From assembly GCA_900555635.1 (NCBI GenBank), contig USLU01000008.1, positions 62,001 to 126,000 of the forward strand: 64,000 nt of DNA, written 5' to 3'. The notes under the pieces are model-generated. The model saw nothing but the letters and a program-made list of their open reading frames with translations. It was not told the DNA's origin and ran no database searches. Shown here piece by piece: positions 33,581 through 42,670 of this stretch. A program made the position numbers and the translations under genes. The DNA is from an uncultured Bacteroides sp. (GTDB taxonomy: Bacteria; Bacteroidota; Bacteroidia; Bacteroidales; Bacteroidaceae). The first letter of the stretch is position 1. Every line of letters starts with the position of its first letter.

Positions 33581-35389
33581 CTATGGTTCCGCTTTCTCGG
33601 CATATTGTTTCAAATAATCAAAGTGTATCATCATATCAGAAATATCATAAGCATTCTTTGCAAATGCACTTTCTTCCGGACTAACAGCTTCACCTTCTAC
33701 ATTCATCTGGGGATTGACGGCAAATCCTTTTTTCTGTGGATCGAGGATGCTTTGGCCTAATCCGGTCCATTTATAATCATCCAATTGCAACAAGTTTAGC
33801 AGAGTTGGATACATATCTATTTGTCCCATTACTTTGTCGTAACGCATTCCTACTGGGGAATTGACTATGATGAATGGGGTGAATGTTTTATCGGAGACGA
33901 CTCCCTTTCCGCCAGGGGTATTACATAACTCCGGACGATAATTGGCTAATCCCTCGTGATCGCCGGTTATGACAATTAGTGTTTCTGCGTATTCTGGGCG
34001 TGTTTTTAAGAATTCTACAAACTCTCCAATGGCACTGTCTGTGTAATGCGCCATTGTCATATAATCATTCATCTTTTGAGGAATAGCGCTTGAGAATGAG
34101 ATTTCTTTCAACTCTTCGGGAAGCCTAAAAGGGGCGTGGCCGGAATAAGTGACACATTGTATATATGCATTTTCTCCTTTTTTCCAAATCTCTCCATTTT
34201 CAATCTTTTTACGACATTGTTCAAGGAAAGGGCGGTCGCCAACGCGCTTGTGGGTGCCAAAAGCTCCGGTTTGTTCAAAATCATGATAAGCAATGATGGA
34301 GTCGATGCCAAAATTGTAAGCAATAACACCTTGGTTCCAGGTGGATACCTTGTCGATAGTTAAAAGGTAATTACGTGAATTTTTTTTCTGGTGCATAGCT
34401 TTTTGTAAAGTGCCATATGTGTGGTCGGGGTATTGGCTGCTATAAGCTCCACTATTGATTGGAAGCATTCCTGCACAAAGCAGTAATTGGGCGTCTATAG
34501 AACGCCCGCCTTTTACTTGGGTTAATACATACGGGGCATATAAGGTGGTTGAATCTTTTAGTAATTTGTTTAACTGCGGAGTGATTTCTTGTCCTTCTAT
34601 TTTTGTCTCAAGTACCCAGCTTTCTAATGATTCAGCCAAGATTACGATGCAATTATTACGCACGGATATTTTTTGAGTAAGAGCATGATGTTCGGGTTTC
34701 TTACTTAACCAGTCTTCGATTGTTTGTTGAATTTGTGGGGTAAGTTCTTGCTTTTGATTTATCAGATCATAATACAAACTGCCGAATACTGTGTATATGG
34801 AAGTAGTACTTGCACATAAATAAGCTTTTTGCTGTACTTTACCATAAGCTTCTTTAAACCCACCTTTGAAGGAGGTAACTATAGCAAAGATTGCGATACT
34901 GCCGCTTAAAAGTATCCAAAAAAGAGTATGACGTTTTTTCTCTTGTTTTCGTTTGTAAAATTGATAAAGCGGAATGCAAGCAAGAGTAGAAAAAGGGAAG
35001 AATATGTCATACCAGCAGAAAGAATCATAAACACTTCCTTTAAAATCGGCCAAATTTCCCGATAGTGCATAGCTGGTTAATGGAATAGCGGTATAGTAAG
35101 TACGAAAATACATCAGATTAATAATTAGTAGTATGTCCAGTAGGAACATAATAACAATTTCTGTTTTCCAGAGCCTAAAAAAAAGAGAGGGGATGATTAA
35201 TATCAGAGTGGCAATTAATTTAGTGGTATAAAATTCGATAGTAGAAAAGGAAGCAAATGTAGTTGTCAGACTCCAAATAAAGTCAAAAAGTAAGAACTTG
35301 AAAAAGATGGCAATTCCAAATAATAAAGTGGTTTTATCGGTTTTCCGGTGGTGGGCGGAGTAACTACGTTGTAATGTGCTTTTGGGCAT
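33581..35389 (-). CDS. LtaS-like alkaline-phosphatase-fold transferase (sulfatase superfamily), copy 1
   Basis: This 602-residue membrane enzyme has about five transmembrane helices (residues about 20-175) and a periplasmic alkaline-phosphatase-fold domain (about 240-570). Metal ligands are in ILAESLESW (E253) and VITGDHEGLANY. The residue aligned with the LtaS nucleophile threonine is a serine, S297 in GGRSIDAQLL. Members of this group transfer phosphoglycerol or phosphoethanolamine onto glycans or lipids. Placed in an LPS locus it may decorate the core or O-chain. A paralogue with the same catalytic spacing lies at 44368-46104. Own promoter at 35425..35418. Confidence 0.88.
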   Translation of the reverse strand: MPKSTLQRSYSAHHRKTDKTTLLFGIAIFFKFLLFDFIWSLTTTFASFSTIEFYTTKLIATLILIIPSLFFRLWKTEIVIMFLLDILLIINLMYFRTYYTAIPLTSYALSGNLADFKGSVYDSFCWYDIFFPFSTLACIPLYQFYKRKQEKKRHTLFWILLSGSIAIFAIVTSFKGGFKEAYGKVQQKAYLCASTTSIYTVFGSLYYDLINQKQELTPQIQQTIEDWLSKKPEHHALTQKISVRNNCIVILAESLESWVLETKIEGQEITPQLNKLLKDSTTLYAPYVLTQVKGGRSIDAQLLLCAGMLPINSGAYSSQYPDHTYGTLQKAMHQKKNSRNYLLTIDKVSTWNQGVIAYNFGIDSIIAYHDFEQTGAFGTHKRVGDRPFLEQCRKKIENGEIWKKGENAYIQCVTYSGHAPFRLPEELKEISFSSAIPQKMNDYMTMAHYTDSAIGEFVEFLKTRPEYAETLIVITGDHEGLANYRPELCNTPGGKGVVSDKTFTPFIIVNSPVGMRYDKVMGQIDMYPTLLNLLQLDDYKWTGLGQSILDPQKKGFAVNPQMNVEGEAVSPEESAFAKNAYDISDMMIHFDYLKQYAEKAEP

Positions 35390-35417
35390 CTTGTTAGGTA
35401 TTTAATTGTTTTGGCGA

Positions 35418-35425
35418 CAAAGATA
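35418..35425 (-). promoter_or_regulatory. Bacteroides -7 element for LtaS-like copy 1
   Basis: On the minus strand this reads TATCTTTG, 29 bases upstream of the start at 35389. Confidence 0.5.
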
Positions 35426-35515
35426 ATAAAAAATAATCTACCTTAATTAATGAGGTTTTTTAGAAGCAACTGCAAATTGTTATAAATAATGTGTGTGTTG
35501 ATGCAGTAAAATATA

Positions 35516-35523
35516 TACTTTTG
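35516..35523 (+). promoter_or_regulatory. Bacteroides -7 element for the CDP-glycerol-type transferase
   Basis: TACTTTTG fits TAnnTTTG. The leader to the preferred ATG at 35645 would be about 120 bases, long for this region. It is divergent from the LtaS-like gene. Confidence 0.45.
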
Positions 35524-35644
35524 CATTTAATTATAGAAAGTGAGTTTTTTGAATAGAAAAAGAAGAGACGAATTAAGCCTAAACTAAACTATTCTGTTTT
35601 AAATCTTGCGATTACAAAGAATGATATCGGAGACGTTTAAATTT

Positions 35645-36709
35645 ATGAAGAAGAAATATTTGTTTTTTGTATCGGTAGCATACTCATATCCTATTCTACG
35701 ACCTCTGCAGGATGAAATTCTGCGTAGGGGTGATGAAGTGGCATGGTTTATAGAGCAAGGCTGCCCGAGACTACTGGAAAAGAATGAAAAGTGGTTGCGA
35801 TCTGTACAGGCTGTTATGGATTACAATCCTATTGCTGTTTTTGCGCCAGGCAATTATATTTATGATTTCTTTCCTGGAGTGAAAGTATCTCTCTTTCATG
35901 GTTATCCTATTAATAAACGTGGCGATGAAAAAGACGACCATTTTTCTGTTCGTGGTTGGTTCGATGTTTATTGTACTCAAGGAGAAACTAGTACTATCCC
36001 TTTTAAAGAACTGGAACGTAAATATGGTTTCTTCAAAGTTTATGAGACCGGATGGTGCAAGGCTGATGCATTGTTCAAGGAACGTGCTAATCCTTCCCGA
36101 AATACTCGCCCTGTTGTATTATACTCATCAACTTTTACAAAGGGTATAACTTCCGCACCTATATTGTTTGAAACGGTTGAGCGATTAGCCAAAGAGAAAG
36201 ACTGGGATTGGATTATCTCTTTTCATCCCAAATTCAATGACTCGGAAGTTTTAAAGAAATATAAGAAATTGGCTAGCAATTGTCCGAATGTGACTTTCCA
36301 TGAAAGTGGTGTTATTGATGCTGCTTTGCTGAGTCGTGCAGATGTATTATTGTCAGATGCTTCTTCGGTAATTGTTGAGTTTATGATGTTGAATAAACCA
36401 GTTGTTACCTATTGTAACACGACACCTGGTAATCATTTGTTGAATGTGACTGAGACAAGTGCAATTGAAGGTGCTATAGAGAAAGCTATTGCACGACCTG
36501 CTGAATTAATGCAACAGATTAGTGCCTATGTTAGCAAGCATGAGGCTCATTTGGATGGAGAATCTTCTTCACGTGTACTTGATGCAGTGAACAACTATAT
36601 ATGGTATTTTCAAGGCAAGACACGTTCTAAACCCTGGAACTTGGTACGTAAATTTAAACTAAGATGGCGAGTTGGTTATCCTTTGATGGCTACATTACGA
36701 TTGTGGTAA
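35645..36709 (+). CDS. CDP-glycerol glycerophosphotransferase-like protein
   Basis: This 354-residue GT-B-like protein is of the TagB/TagF type, enzymes that move glycerol phosphate from CDP-glycerol. Conserved pieces are LFHGYPINKRG (the catalytic His region), VLYSSTFTKG, ISFHPKF and the donor-binding LLSDASSVIVEFMML. Earlier in-frame starts exist at 35606 (TTG) and 35621 (ATG). I chose 35645 because it begins MKKKYLFFVSVAYSY, a natural N-terminus. Together with two LtaS-like enzymes it suggests that this glycan carries a phosphoglycerol or similar phosphodiester substituent. That role is inference. Confidence 0.83.
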   Translation: MKKKYLFFVSVAYSYPILRPLQDEILRRGDEVAWFIEQGCPRLLEKNEKWLRSVQAVMDYNPIAVFAPGNYIYDFFPGVKVSLFHGYPINKRGDEKDDHFSVRGWFDVYCTQGETSTIPFKELERKYGFFKVYETGWCKADALFKERANPSRNTRPVVLYSSTFTKGITSAPILFETVERLAKEKDWDWIISFHPKFNDSEVLKKYKKLASNCPNVTFHESGVIDAALLSRADVLLSDASSVIVEFMMLNKPVVTYCNTTPGNHLLNVTETSAIEGAIEKAIARPAELMQQISAYVSKHEAHLDGESSSRVLDAVNNYIWYFQGKTRSKPWNLVRKFKLRWRVGYPLMATLRLW

Positions 36710-36752
36710 AGCATTCTTGTTGCTATTAAGTAAGCAAATTTAATTAAATAAT

Positions 36753-37718
36753 ATGGAAAACTTCCCTGTAGTTAGTGTCATTTTACCTAATTATAACCAT
36801 TCTGTTTTTTTGGAGGAGAGAATAGCGAGTATCCTTAATCAGACTTATCAAGATTTTGAGTTGATATTGTTGGATGATTGCTCTACAGATAACAGTAAAG
36901 ATATTCTGCTTCGATATAAAGATCATCCTAAAGTTTCGTCATTGATATTTAACGAGAGAAATACCGGTAATACATTTATTCAATGGGATAGAGGAATTTG
37001 TTTAGCAAAAGGAAAGTATATATGGATAGCTGAAAGTGATGATTGTGCGGATAATCATTTTTTAGAGGAAACTGTTACGGCACTGGCCAAAAATCCGAAT
37101 GCAACTATGTGCCTTACAGGCTCTGTGTTAATAGATGAACATAGTAAAGTTCTGAAACGAAAAAGTAGAGATCGGTGGAAAGAGACCGGAGAAGTAAAAG
37201 TTTTTAATGGTACCGAATATGTGAAGCATAATCTCATGTATAGGAATTATGTATATAATGCCAGTATGGTTGTTTTCAGAAGAGATGTTTATGCTGGATT
37301 AGATAAATCATTTCAGCACTTGCGTTGTGCCGGTGACTGGCTATTTTGGGTAGTAGTGGCTTTAAAAGGAGATGTTATTGAGGTACGTAAGAAGATGAAT
37401 TATTTTCGACAACACTTGAACAAAGTTACTTGCAGAGTGAAACAAACAAATGAAAGAGTATCTGAAGTAATAGATGTTATGCAATACATTTATCAACATT
37501 CTGAAATATCTGTTTATAAACAATGGATGGTTAAAGGAGAATGTTATAGAGTAATAAAGAAAGTGCTTGTGCCTAAAAAAGTGAAATTGCAATTATATGC
37601 GAAAGCAAAAAATAAAATAGGGGCTTCATTAAAGCATTATTATTTGGAAAGGATATCCAGAATGTTTTCAATTGTTATTCCCTCTATTCCTACTCATAAA
37701 ACAGAAAAATTGAAATAA
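36753..37718 (+). CDS. Glycosyltransferase family 2
   Basis: This 321-residue GT-A transferase has the standard core VSVILPNYNHSVFLEERI and LLDDCSTDNSKDIL, with the metal motif in WIAESDDCADNHFLEE. An acceptor-side Asp-Trp follows in RCAGDWLFWV. It is clearly paralogous to the GT2 gene at 41577-42554 on the opposite strand: both have PNYNH, LLDD.STD.S.(D/E)ILL, G.(Y)IWIAESDD and CGDWLFW-type segments. The two flank the IS remnant and the MACPF gene. Sugar specificity unknown. Confidence 0.88.
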   Translation: MENFPVVSVILPNYNHSVFLEERIASILNQTYQDFELILLDDCSTDNSKDILLRYKDHPKVSSLIFNERNTGNTFIQWDRGICLAKGKYIWIAESDDCADNHFLEETVTALAKNPNATMCLTGSVLIDEHSKVLKRKSRDRWKETGEVKVFNGTEYVKHNLMYRNYVYNASMVVFRRDVYAGLDKSFQHLRCAGDWLFWVVVALKGDVIEVRKKMNYFRQHLNKVTCRVKQTNERVSEVIDVMQYIYQHSEISVYKQWMVKGECYRVIKKVLVPKKVKLQLYAKAKNKIGASLKHYYLERISRMFSIVIPSIPTHKTEKLK

Positions 37719-37774
37719 CAAAAGTTGTTTTTAGCTAATATTAAATAACTGTCTTTTAATTAAACGGAAGTAGT

Positions 37775-38665
37775 ATGTTATCCATTATTATTTGCTCTAT
37801 TTCGCCAGAGTACTTGCAGCAAGTGACCCAAAATATATATGATACTATTGGTGTTGAATGTGAAGTTATTGGTGTTGATAATAGAAATGAAAATTTTCCG
37901 ATAGCTCATGTTTATAATGAAGGTGCACGAAAAGCACAATACCCCTTTTTGTTTTTTGTACATGAAGATGTGAAATTTTACTCGCAAGATTGGGGGAGGG
38001 TTATTGAAGAAAAGTTGAGTCAACCGGATTGTGGAATAATAGGCTTTGCAGGATGTAAAGTGAAATTGAGAACCTATTCGGGTTGGGGACAGGATAAACG
38101 TTGGGCATGTACATTATTTTATCAAGTCAAGAGAGGCACATCTTTACTTCATGCAATGAATGTAATTTCCGGGAAAGATTTTGAAGAAGTTGTCAGTGTA
38201 GATGGGTTAGGTATGTTTGTACGTAAAGAGGTTTGGGAAAAGCATCCTTTTGATGAGGAAATGTTAACCGGTTTTCACTGTTATGATCTGGATTTCTCAT
38301 TACAGATAGCTTCTACTGGACAGTACAGGAACTATGTGTGCACCTCGCCTAAAGTGCTAATAGAACATTTTTCAGAAGGTAACTATAATAGAAATTGGTG
38401 TCAGGAAACTATTCGATTGCATGATTATAAATGGACTAAGATTCTTCCACTGATGGCAGAAGGGGTTACTTTAAGTAATAAGGAAGTGAAATATCATGAA
38501 GAACGTTGCTTTAATAGATTTGTATGCAAGATGTTGAAAACAGACTATTCAGAGAAGTGGACTGTTTTGAAAGCTTTTATACTTTATCCGCAATATTCTT
38601 GGAAACACTTGTGGCATTGTATTTCAAATTTGAGTAAGTATATAATTGCATCATTCAATAAATAA
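37775..38665 (+). CDS. StrF-type glycosyltransferase
   Basis: This 296-residue protein resembles the GT2-like group annotated as Glyco_tranf_2_5 (StrF-type). It begins MLSIIICSISPEYLQQV, has GVDNRNENFPIAHVYNEGA in place of the usual DGSTD loop, and carries FFVHEDVKFYSQDWG as the likely metal site. The second half has GIIGFAGCKVK, SVDGLGMFVRKEVW and a GFHCYDLDFSLQ acceptor segment. These features recur in O-antigen side-chain transferases. It ends just before the broken IS element, which has not interrupted it. Confidence 0.82.
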   Translation: MLSIIICSISPEYLQQVTQNIYDTIGVECEVIGVDNRNENFPIAHVYNEGARKAQYPFLFFVHEDVKFYSQDWGRVIEEKLSQPDCGIIGFAGCKVKLRTYSGWGQDKRWACTLFYQVKRGTSLLHAMNVISGKDFEEVVSVDGLGMFVRKEVWEKHPFDEEMLTGFHCYDLDFSLQIASTGQYRNYVCTSPKVLIEHFSEGNYNRNWCQETIRLHDYKWTKILPLMAEGVTLSNKEVKYHEERCFNRFVCKMLKTDYSEKWTVLKAFILYPQYSWKHLWHCISNLSKYIIASFNK

Positions 38666-38700
38666 ATTAGAGCGCTTTATTAGAAGCTATTTTGAATTTA

Positions 38701-39425
38701 TCATTTGATCCTGTTAAAGATAACTTGTATCATTGTTAGGTATATCATGGTTTGTGAAGTTTTTTGGAGTACTTCGTAGTCTTTACTGAGCCTTTTAAAA
38801 CTTTTGAACCATGAAAAATTTCTTTCCACGATCCATCTTTTTGGTAGTACTGTGAACCTTTTTGGCAGCATCAGGTCTGAGTACAATTTCCAATACCCAC
38901 CCAAATGTTTTTCATACATTCTCAATCAATTTATCTCTGTATCCTCCATCAGCCACAATCTTACTGAGTCTAGGGAATCTGCCCTTGAGATTACTGATTA
39001 CATCAACGACTTTTTTACTATCATGTATGTTTGTAGTGTGGACAACTTCGGCCAAAATTAAGCCAAGCGTATCAGTGATGATGTGTTGTTTACGGTCTTT
39101 TGTCTTTTTGCCTCCATCAATACTATGTGATTCACCAACATTACGGGAAGTCTTTAAGTTTTGATTATCAATCAGTCCTAAACTCGGGCTTTTGTTCTTT
39201 CCACTCTGCTGTAGAACCATCTCTCGCAGTATTTTATGCACATCCTCTAAAACAGCTATTTCTTCGTTTACGATAATAATAGTAAACTGTATTCTAAGGA
39301 GCGAAGTTACAAGGAAGCATACGCCATTGACATCCGGTTTTTATCCAATAGAAAATGCCATTAAAAATAGAACGAAGAGTATGTTTTCTCTTGCATTCTT
39401 TGGCATCTAAAAGATTTTTTGTAAC
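38701..39425 (-). pseudogene. Degraded IS5-family transposase
   Basis: Minus-strand fragments in different frames align in order with an IS5-family DDE transposase. The N-terminal part (39425-39297) reads KRKHTLRSIF and WIKTGCQWRMLP and then meets an in-frame stop (TAG at 39296..39294). The middle part (39241-38912) contains SLGLIDNQNLKTSRN, SIDGGKKTKDRKQHI, TDTLGLI and VADGGYR. After a frameshift near 38915 the C-terminal part (38925-38701) contains [17 protein letters not shown], ending IFNRIK. A short internal deletion near 39410 is also likely. GAAGCTATTTTGAA near 38683 could be a terminal repeat remnant; no matching right end was found. The element is dead. Confidence 0.88.
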
Positions 39426-39968
39426 TTGTTACCGTTTATCTGTTAGGGTTAGTATTGTGTCCTGTTTTATTGTTCTTTAAATGTGATTTGGTCATTATTT
39501 TTGAAGATGAGAAATAGATAGGAGCTTGCCAACTCGTAGACTTTTAAATCAATACAGTTTCTTAGTTGTAATACTCTTTTTAACCAATATCCTGATATAT
39601 GTACTAAAAAAGAATAAACATTTTATAGAAATTACTATGAATCAATCTAGAAGAAAAGCATCAACCTACAAAGAGGATAGCTCAGTTACTTGCAGTAGCT
39701 TCCAACTAGTCAATGTCTTTCTATATAATAATATAGTGTATAAATTGAATTCAACAAGCTGATTCCCAATGCTATTATAAACATTATCAATGAATCAACA
39801 AGACGCCTTATGAAGAAATATTTAATGTGCCTACAGGTATCAACTTGAATCTTAATGAAGAAATCATCGTAACTATTTGACTCAGATAGAATTGGGTAAT
39901 ATGTTCTTGTGTGGTTACTTTTCCTTTTAAAATCTATAATTCAAGGATTAATCTTTAAAAAAGAAAAT
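39426..39968. other. AT-rich stretch without a credible intact gene
   Basis: This region of about 540 bases between the IS remnant and the MACPF gene has only short frames. A 78-codon plus-strand frame (39526-39762) has no recognisable domain. Fragments such as a frame reading NVPTGINLNLNEEIIVTI near 39840 look like the decayed end of a former gene. No clean TAnnTTTG element was found before the MACPF gene; TAATCTTTA near 39949 is the nearest match. Confidence 0.6.
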
Positions 39969-41387
39969 ATGAAAAAGTTATTACAATTCTTAAGCTGGAT
40001 GACGATAATTGTATCCGGATGTTCTGATGAAAATACCATCGACTTCTCCCTTATGTCCTCCACTCAAAACGTAATTACTCGAGCTGGAGGCGACGGGCTT
40101 TACGATGTTTTAGGTATGAGCTACGATGCTACAACAACCTATTTAAGCGATATTGCCGTAAGATTGCCAGTTATTGATTGTAGCAAAATTGATAAAAACA
40201 GAATTATTATATCAACTGCATCAGGAAGTAATTCCGGTTATTATTACGGAGCTAATTCGGAAGATTATGTCAAAGATATAATAAGAAAAACACAGATTTC
40301 ATTAGGGGCAAATTCTGACTCTATTAAGTCATGCTTATTTGGCGGTACACTATCTAATAATAAGCATTTAACATCTAAATTTTCTTATTCATCTCAATAT
40401 TCTTTTGCAAGCCATGATGAAGTGTTTCGTATTAAATATCTACGTTTGAATGCAGATATAACATTATTAAAGCAATGTTTATCTCAAACATTTCTGGAAG
40501 ATTTAAACAACTATCAACCAGATCAATTTGTAGAAGCATACGGAACTCATGTCCTATGTGATGTCTCAATAGGTGGACGTTTAAATATGATATACCGTTC
40601 GTTAATCTATACTGAAACTTCTTCGACAGCAAAAACCAGAATTGTAAAATCAGGCTTTAATGCTACAATACCCAAAATACTCAGTTTTAACACATCAAGT
40701 GACTCCGAAGTTACTATAACAGAAACTGACACGAAGAAAAATGAAAACTGGTCACTTTTTGTTCAATCGCACGGCGGAAGAGCTATAAATAACATATACA
40801 CACCAGCTGGTGGTGTACCAGCTATTGATCTTGGTACATGGCAAGGCTCAATTACAGAGCAAAATGCAGCACTAGTTGATGTAGCTTGGGAGAAAGCAAT
40901 CCCTATCTATGAACTAATCTCTGACCTAAATAAAAGAGAAAAAATCAAAGAAGCAATAGTAAGATACATTCAAAAGAAAAAAATGAATATCTTGCCAATA
41001 GCACCTGTATTCACTAGCTTCAATGGGCGAGATCACTATTACACAACTGTATATATGCCAACTTATGGAGGTGGAGGTTGGAAAAATGAAGGAGCCTTTT
41101 TTTCAATATTTACAGAAAAAATTTCAGAAACAGTCCCTCTTTATCAATACTACGGAAATAGGGACCATTATTATACGACGGTTTACAATGCAAATGGAAT
41201 AGGAGGAAGAAAATATGAGTGTATTATTGGCTATGTATATCCAACTCCAATGGAAGGTGCAATCCCATTATATCAGGCATATAATGGTCGGGATCATTAT
41301 TATACAACTGTGTATATGCCAACTTATGGAGGAGGGGGCTGGAAGAATGAAGGTATTCTATGCTATGTCCTCCCAATAACCGATTAA
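39969..41387 (+). CDS. MACPF-domain lipoprotein, BSAP-like secreted antimicrobial protein
   Basis: This 472-residue protein has a lipoprotein signal (WMTIIVSGCSD, Cys18). The ATG at 39969 was chosen because it starts a proper signal peptide. The MACPF/CDC signature is present as YGTHVLCDVSIGG (residues 191-203), followed by the expected SQSHGG-like turn (FVQSHGG) and a WQGSI segment. The C-terminus has three repeats built around DHYYTTVY (residues 355, 399 and 442), resembling the DUF5648-type repeat and perhaps glycan-binding. Bacteroidales secreted antimicrobial proteins (BSAPs) are MACPF proteins that kill related strains, and several lie inside LPS-glycan loci, as here. Antimicrobial function is inferred. 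The AT-rich setting beside a dead IS suggests acquisition. Confidence 0.9.
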   Translation: MKKLLQFLSWMTIIVSGCSDENTIDFSLMSSTQNVITRAGGDGLYDVLGMSYDATTTYLSDIAVRLPVIDCSKIDKNRIIISTASGSNSGYYYGANSEDYVKDIIRKTQISLGANSDSIKSCLFGGTLSNNKHLTSKFSYSSQYSFASHDEVFRIKYLRLNADITLLKQCLSQTFLEDLNNYQPDQFVEAYGTHVLCDVSIGGRLNMIYRSLIYTETSSTAKTRIVKSGFNATIPKILSFNTSSDSEVTITETDTKKNENWSLFVQSHGGRAINNIYTPAGGVPAIDLGTWQGSITEQNAALVDVAWEKAIPIYELISDLNKREKIKEAIVRYIQKKKMNILPIAPVFTSFNGRDHYYTTVYMPTYGGGGWKNEGAFFSIFTEKISETVPLYQYYGNRDHYYTTVYNANGIGGRKYECIIGYVYPTPMEGAIPLYQAYNGRDHYYTTVYMPTYGGGGWKNEGILCYVLPITD

Positions 41388-41576
41388 TATTTGATGTTAA
41401 AACAATCTTAATGAAATAATAGATAAGACTGGTGAAAATAAGTGCAAGCATTTTGAAAGACTAAATTTTGTCCCTCCTAAAAGCTAAACAATCATACCTA
41501 AGGTTACAATAATAAATGCATTCTTGGGTATGATTAAAAAAATCAATAGTAATTTAATCTATATCCACATATTTTA

Positions 41577-42554
41577 CTAGAAACGTTGGCTTGAATAATT
41601 TCCCTTTCGGTCATATTTCATGCATAGTTGTATACATTTTCCTATTATATATGTAATAAATGTTATTTTTGCATCTTTTGCAAGTATTTTGAACAGTTCT
41701 TTCTTCCTAGATTTAGAAACAGGGAAATGCTTGACTTCTCTATAGAAAAATGATTTGTCTAATAGTATTTTTACTATGTCTCTGTTTGTCAGTATTTCTT
41801 TGTAGAAGTAATTTCTGATGAAAGCCATTTCTTTAAATGAGTTTCCATTTGCTGTGCCTTTAGCTGTGGTATTATTAGGATGCTTTCTAAAATAATTGAG
41901 CTTTTTGTGTACTTCAATTACTGCTCCTTTTCGTATTTGCTCTATCCAAAATAACCAATCACCGCAATAATGCATTTTTCGGTATTCAGGTCGAATTCCG
42001 GATAGACATCCTTCTTTTCTAAACACAACCATGCTAGCATTATAAATAGAATTTAGTCTTAACATTTTTGACTTTAGATAAGGTAAAGACTTAAATATAT
42101 AACTTTGTCCATCTTCTTGCCAATGATCAAAATCTGTTGTTTCAATGCGGGCATTATCTTCGTTTATAACAATAGATCCTGTAAAGCATAATTGTGCTTT
42201 TGTGTTTCTCTCTAATTGCTCAACTACAGTCTCAAGGAACAGTGCTTCGGCATAATCATCACTTTCTGCTATCCATATATATTTTCCTTTGGCTAAACAG
42301 ATTCCTTTTTCCCATTGAAGAAATGGGCTACCACTATTTTTAGTATTTAGTTCAATGTGAGTTACATGAGGATTATTTTTATAAGATAAAAGTATCTCTT
42401 GGCTGTGATCTGTTGAATGATCGTCTAACAATATAAGTTCAAAGTCTGTGAAACTTTGGTTGATTATAGAATCTATTCTTTTACGGAGATATTTTGCGTG
42501 ATTGTAATTAGGTACTATGACGCTTACCTTAATGTCTTCTTTATTGTACTCCAT
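41577..42554 (-). CDS. Glycosyltransferase family 2 (paralogue of the 36.8-kb gene)
   Basis: This 325-residue GT-A transferase has VSVIVPNYNHAKYLRKRID, LLDDHSTDHSQEILL, YIWIAESDDYAE and HYCGDWLFWIEQI. Its closest relative in the window is the GT2 gene at 36753-37718, on the opposite strand. Both act presumably on the same class of acceptor. A -7 element (42593..42586) lies 31 bases upstream. It is monocistronic and points towards the MACPF gene, with an AT-rich gap of about 190 bases between the two stops. The specific linkage cannot be read from sequence. Confidence 0.88.
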   Translation of the reverse strand: MEYNKEDIKVSVIVPNYNHAKYLRKRIDSIINQSFTDFELILLDDHSTDHSQEILLSYKNNPHVTHIELNTKNSGSPFLQWEKGICLAKGKYIWIAESDDYAEALFLETVVEQLERNTKAQLCFTGSIVINEDNARIETTDFDHWQEDGQSYIFKSLPYLKSKMLRLNSIYNASMVVFRKEGCLSGIRPEYRKMHYCGDWLFWIEQIRKGAVIEVHKKLNYFRKHPNNTTAKGTANGNSFKEMAFIRNYFYKEILTNRDIVKILLDKSFFYREVKHFPVSKSRKKELFKILAKDAKITFITYIIGKCIQLCMKYDRKGNYSSQRF

Positions 42555-42585
42555 TAGTAATTTATACTTTTTTCTTAGACTGGAA

Positions 42586-42593
42586 CAAAGATA
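42586..42593 (-). promoter_or_regulatory. Bacteroides -7 element for the minus-strand GT2
   Basis: On the minus strand this reads TATCTTTG, 31 bases upstream of the start at 42554. Confidence 0.5.
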
Positions 42594-42670
42594 GGCAGAA
42601 TTATTATTAGTTTCAATTAAATCATCTTTAGTTTGTATATCTTAGTAAAAAAAACGACATTTGTACTTTT

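Noticed and set aside
39526..39762. 78-codon plus-strand gene
   Set aside because: No domain, unusual composition and decayed surroundings; more likely debris than a gene.
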